A stretch of 5,121 bases of DNA from Dialister sp. CAG:486. GTDB lineage: Bacteria > Bacillota > Negativicutes > Veillonellales > Dialisteraceae. Position numbers and translations under genes: made by a program. Below are positions 5,008 through 5,121 of this stretch, one piece after another (positions within the stretch are counted from its first letter, which is position 1; each line of letters starts with the position of its first letter). The stretch lies in contig FR879473.1 of the NCBI GenBank assembly GCA_000434475.1, positions 1-5,121 of the forward strand, in the 5' to 3' direction. The notes beneath the pieces are model-generated. The model did no database searches, had not been told where the DNA came from, and saw only the letters and a program-made list of their open reading frames with translations.

Positions 5008-5121
5008 AGGGCGGGATACATCTTTTCTCTGGGAGCAGCCTTTCCCTCAAGATCCCGCGTGATCTTAAGTCCACCGCGCAAAAAAGGCGATGTGAAATAA
5101 CGATCATCTCATTTTCGCGTT
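5008..5121. other. Tail of the window without a supported gene; weak inverted repeat
   Basis: No start codon with a ribosome-binding site opens a convincing frame here. GCGGGAT (5011-5017) and ATCCCGC (5052-5058) are complementary across 34 nt, with a nested GGGA/TCCC pairing. No U-run follows on the plus strand, so this is at best a poor terminator for the MATE gene. A minus frame containing IVISHRL resembles an ABC-transporter phrase, but the rest does not fit. Confidence 0.4.

Noticed and set aside
5008..5115. Minus-strand frame containing IVISHRL, resembling the H-loop region of an ABC exporter
   Set aside because: The residues after the phrase do not match the expected ABC C-terminus, and the frame ends inside the MATE gene; treated as chance.
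1..5121. tRNA, rRNA, CRISPR array, insertion sequence or attachment site
   Set aside because: I saw no regularly spaced direct repeats, transposase-like product, terminal repeats or tRNA-like folds anywhere in the window.

Overview
The window carries a metal-uptake operon on the minus strand, preceded by a Fur-family regulator gene on the same strand and, beyond that, a divergent plus-strand multidrug (MATE) exporter gene. Three features suggest a member of the Bacillota, perhaps the Negativicutes: strong Shine-Dalgarno sequences, a lipobox-bearing solute-binding lipoprotein, and moderate GC in the metal genes (29 of 60 bases in 1921-1980). That placement is inferred from style, not from a marker gene.

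Minus strand, in order of transcription. A Zur-like Fur-family repressor gene (3480 to 3082) ends at an intrinsic terminator (3042-3063). A near-consensus sigma-70-type promoter follows (TTGACG, 17 bp, TATAAT; 3015-2987). It is bracketed by two copies of the same 25-bp inverted repeat, AAATTTGCGA-N5-TCGCAAATTT, one just upstream of the -35 and one at the predicted transcription start. A leader of about 200 nt follows, rich in inverted repeats and also readable as a small Cys-rich ORF. Then come znuA (lipoprotein metal binder), znuC (ATPase) and znuB (permease), packed with zero or one-base junctions. Just past znuB a fourth minus-strand reading frame may begin and run off the left edge.

Plus strand. 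The MATE exporter gene (3658-5007) is transcribed away from the regulator gene across a 177-bp divergent intergenic region holding two candidate promoters and two GCAGG/CCTGC inverted repeats. Its base composition is visibly more GC-rich (38 of 60 bases in 4441-4500). The last 114 bases hold no gene I can support.

How it fits together. The regulator most likely senses intracellular zinc and shuts off the importer through the two operators. The importer captures metal at the membrane surface (ZnuA) and pumps it in (ZnuB/ZnuC). The MATE gene has no evident role in metal uptake. The parts most worth checking are the unfamiliar twin operator, the structured leader or hidden small ORF between promoter and znuA, and the departure of ZnuA from the classical three-His metal site, with a Glu-rich loop where many ZnuA proteins have a His-rich one.
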